From: Aureispira sp.
GTDB lineage: Bacteria; Bacteroidota; Bacteroidia; Chitinophagales; Saprospiraceae
Reading direction: 5' to 3'
DNA length: 33,108 nt
Assembly: GCA_024222455.1 (NCBI GenBank)
Contig: JAAEPD010000660.1
Location: 1-33,108 of the forward strand
Shown: piece by piece, positions 30,590 through 33,108 of the stretch
Numbering within the stretch: position 1 is the first letter of the stretch
Layout: each line of letters starts with the position of its first letter
Made by a program: the position numbers and the translations under genes
Notes under the pieces: model-generated
Told to the model about the DNA's origin: nothing
Databases searched by the model: none
What the model saw: the letters and a program-made list of their open reading frames with translations, nothing else

Positions 30590-33016
30590 TTATTGTTTAA
30601 TAATACGAACCGTTTTGTGCTGTGCTTCGGTAGCAATTTGCAAGAAATACATTCCACTAGGCAATGCCTCTGTAGACAGTTGGTGTAAATGTACACCCAC
30701 TGCTTTTGCTGTATTTACATCATATACTTTCACCTGTTCTCCCAAAGCATTGTACAAGGTGATATTCACTTCTGTATCCTTATCTAAAGTATACTGCAAT
30801 TTAAATTGCTCATGAAATGGATTAGGCATGACAGCTACATTCAATTTCGTAGCATCAACCTCTTCTACAGCTGTATTGGCATCTATTATACTAACTACAG
30901 TATTGGTAATTATAGGCGCATTAAAATCAAAGTAGATTGCAGCCTTGTTTTCTATCTGTGTACCTACAGAAAGTCCTGCTTGACGGTTAATTTTGAATTT
31001 GATATGACCATTACTCTCCATAAACTGTGTTCCAGAATCTGGCAAGTTGATGTTGTCAAAAGTAAAGACCAATACATTGGTTCCTTCCATTGTTACCTCA
31101 CAGTCATGAGAAGTAATAATTTCTTGAATAGTAGAAGGAAGCAAGTTAGCATCTAGCGTATCTCTTACTACAACAGTATAAGCTGGGGCAGTACCTGTAT
31201 TTTGGAAATGAATAGTATAATCCAATACTTCATCAGTTTGGTAAATAGTACCTCCCGAAAGTTCATCACCTGTACGGAATGTAGAAGTACGTTTTTCATT
31301 AGGGTCCCATGAACCTACTACGTAGGTGTTATCCGTGTCATTATTATTGGCAGGAGTCGCATCTCCAGTCAATGGTAAAACAGTTGCATCTCCAATCAGT
31401 GGTGTTCCTAAAGCCATTGTTGTTGGCACTGCAAAATCTACAGCTACTCTACGACAAGAGCCAGCAGCTAGATTAGAAAAACTCCAATAGAATTTATGAT
31501 TTGGAATATCATGTAAAGTCAATGTAGAGTTCCAACCTGAAATACTATTAAAGCCTAAAGCTCCATTATAATCATACTCTAGAGTTCCGTTCATATCTAT
31601 ATTACCATCATTGCAATAACGAATGTATGTACGATAAGGGAAACCAGGAGTAGCATTGGTAGTATGATACAAGTTCACACTCAAATCTTGTGTAGGAGGA
31701 TTGCTAATAAAGAAATCATTGCTGCAATAAGAGTTGCCTAAAATAACGCTATTAACTGCAATAGTATTTGGATTAGGACAGACTACAGTTGTGTTAGGAT
31801 CATTGTTGACTAACTCTACAGAGTAATTACCAGCTGCTGCAACTGTAAATCGATAATATCCAGAAGCGTTTGTAAATGTGATTTGACCACTAGGCTGCAA
31901 ACGAATCATTTGATAAGCTACACGTATAGCACCTGCTGGGCTACAATTAGCTGTTTGTGAAATATCATATACACGACCACAGATTGTAGAACTACAGTTA
32001 TTGTCTTTTCCAACATATACATATAATGTACGTGAACAGCCTGTACCTCCTGCATCTGTAACCACGACAGAATAAGTACCTTGTGTCAAGCCACTAATAT
32101 CTTCAGTAGTAGAACCATTACTCCACTGGAAAGTAGGATTAGTTGCTCCTGCAACCGTTAAGTCGATAGCTCCTCCTGCCCCAGCACAGTTTACTTTTGT
32201 TACACTTCTTGATAAGATAATATTATTCTGTCCACCTACTATTATTCCACTTAGGTTCAATTCACATCCAGCATTGTCTTCTATACGAACAGAATAAGAA
32301 CCTGGATATACTGGATATAAATCCTCTGTATTTCCATTACCTACAGACCATGCGTAATTGAAAGGGGCAGTACCTCCTGTAACAGTAAGATCTATTTGAC
32401 CGTTTTTATTGCCACAAGTTGCATCTTGTACAACATAACTAGCGTTGATAGCTGGTGGATTAGGCACTAAATAGGTATCATTAGCAGAACACCCTCCTGA
32501 TAAAGTAGCTGTAACTGAATAAGATACTCCAAAAGTAGGATTTAATAATACTTGAGTAGTAGAACCATCACTCCATAAAAATGAATAGAGAGAAAGATCT
32601 CCTGTAATAGCTGCTGTCAAATACGAAGGATTACAAGTAGATGGTGCATCTATACTAACCGTTGGACTAGCTAGTCCATTAAGTTGAATTGTTTCTACTA
32701 AAGAACAAGAACCATCAGAAATTGTTGCTACATAAGTTCCTGCTGCTAAATTATTGATAGTAGCGGTATTCGCTCCCGTACTCCAAGCATAGGTTGGGCT
32801 CACAAAACCATTAGGAGTCAAACTAATACTACCGTTATTCAACCCACAAGTTGCATCTACAGTATTGACAGTAACAGACTGAGCACCTACTAATACAGTT
32901 AATTGACTAATACAATTGGTTCCAGTTTCTTGTACATCTACAGTGTATGATCCTGCAGGTACATTACTAATATCTTCTGTTGTATAGCCACCTGGAGACC
33001 ATAAGTAAGTATAACG
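30590..33016 (-). CDS. SprB-repeat surface adhesin with T9SS sorting domain, 5' part missing
   Basis: About 809 residues are visible. The N-terminal third (about 1-340) is several SprB-like repeats with the pattern Y-x-W-S-x-G...T-x-x-I-x-x-L-x-x-G-T-Y-x-V (YLWSPGGYTTEDISNVPAGS, FQWSNGSTTEDISGLTQGTY). A SdrD/carboxypeptidase-regulatory-like segment follows (about 342-430: CGRVYDISQ, ASGYYRFTVAAAGNYSVEL). A DUF11/DUF7619-type domain lies at about 570-720 (GSWDPNEKR, LDYTIHFQNTGTAPAYTVVV, AAIYFDFNAPIITN). The last 80 residues are a type A sorting domain (VMPNPFHEQFKLQY, YNALGEQVKVYD, SGMYFLQIAT). SprB-type proteins are mobile surface adhesins in gliding. Upstream of 33016 the repeat homology stops; the frame stays open to a TAG at 33089-33091 but has no ATG, so the 5' end is truncated or misassembled. 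Confidence 0.85.
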   Translation of the reverse strand, partial: RYTYLWSPGGYTTEDISNVPAGSYTVDVQETGTNCISQLTVLVGAQSVTVNTVDATCGLNNGSISLTPNGFVSPTYAWSTGANTATINNLAAGTYVATISDGSCSLVETIQLNGLASPTVSIDAPSTCNPSYLTAAITGDLSLYSFLWSDGSTTQVLLNPTFGVSYSVTATLSGGCSANDTYLVPNPPAINASYVVQDATCGNKNGQIDLTVTGGTAPFNYAWSVGNGNTEDLYPVYPGSYSVRIEDNAGCELNLSGIIVGGQNNIILSRSVTKVNCAGAGGAIDLTVAGATNPTFQWSNGSTTEDISGLTQGTYSVVVTDAGGTGCSRTLYVYVGKDNNCSSTICGRVYDISQTANCSPAGAIRVAYQMIRLQPSGQITFTNASGYYRFTVAAAGNYSVELVNNDPNTTVVCPNPNTIAVNSVILGNSYCSNDFFISNPPTQDLSVNLYHTTNATPGFPYRTYIRYCNDGNIDMNGTLEYDYNGALGFNSISGWNSTLTLHDIPNHKFYWSFSNLAAGSCRRVAVDFAVPTTMALGTPLIGDATVLPLTGDATPANNNDTDNTYVVGSWDPNEKRTSTFRTGDELSGGTIYQTDEVLDYTIHFQNTGTAPAYTVVVRDTLDANLLPSTIQEIITSHDCEVTMEGTNVLVFTFDNINLPDSGTQFMESNGHIKFKINRQAGLSVGTQIENKAAIYFDFNAPIITNTVVSIIDANTAVEEVDATKLNVAVMPNPFHEQFKLQYTLDKDTEVNITLYNALGEQVKVYDVNTAKAVGVHLHQLSTEALPSGMYFLQIATEAQHKTVRIIKQ

Positions 33017-33108
33017 TGAACTAAGGATTAGAACAAGGAATAAAAGATTGATTTGTAAAGTTTTGTAAATTTGATTTGTAGAAAAAATCTAAAAACAGTC
33101 AAACCAAT

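Overview
The window looks like a piece of an AT-rich Bacteroidota genome, most likely from the Saprospiria (Aureispira/Saprospira-like). That placement is inference. It rests on gliding/type IX secretion (T9SS) GldM and GldN proteins, T9SS C-terminal sorting domains, a futalosine-pathway menaquinone enzyme, a fused E1 alpha/beta 2-oxoacid dehydrogenase, an HMG-CoA reductase, and TAnnTTTG promoter boxes. I saw no rRNA, tRNA, CRISPR array, integrase or transposase.

Layout. Positions 1-5004 hold a partial membrane protein, an LRR-BRCT-LRR protein convergent with an ankyrin-like exported protein, an inverted-repeat intergenic element, enoyl-CoA hydratase, and a tightly coupled peroxiredoxin-like/methyltransferase pair. 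Positions 5134-6495 hold an exported protein and a lipoprotein, closed by a strong terminator.

Positions 6672-17719 are the core of interest: nine consecutive GldM- or GldN-related genes with no gldK or gldL beside them. The GldM relatives form a graded series. There are two full-length GldM proteins (TM-D1-D2-D3-D4), two that keep TM-D2-D3-D4, two that keep TM-D3-D4, and one secreted protein that is D4 alone. Two GldN paralogues follow and share an 80-nt identical block. The two full-length GldMs keep the N-terminal PRQ...MY motif (Arg8, Tyr16) expected of a GldL-binding motor subunit; none of the shortened ones keeps the complete motif. Terminators split the cluster into several units. One TM-D2-D3-D4 gene has an eight-C tract just after its natural ATG, one base out of frame, which is a candidate phase switch. 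A small set of coiled-coil membrane proteins with decayed duplicates lies in the middle.

Positions 17934-29263 are mostly housekeeping and metabolic: HMG-CoA reductase (mevalonate pathway), a T9SS-secreted protein, a THUMP-type rRNA methyltransferase, the fused E1 dehydrogenase, a membrane lipoprotein, a YyaL/DUF255 thioredoxin-fold lipoprotein, MqnC, an outer-membrane beta-barrel protein and a small conserved protein. Positions 29327-33108 hold two T9SS cargo proteins: a DNRLRE-type protein and the C-terminal part of a SprB-repeat adhesin whose reading frame loses its homology near 33016.

How the parts connect: the window encodes both T9SS/gliding machine parts (GldM, GldN and variants) and at least three T9SS cargo proteins. 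The rest of the machine (GldK, GldL, SprA and others) must be elsewhere. The GldM variants could be alternative, decoy or regulatory subunits; that function is inferred, not shown.
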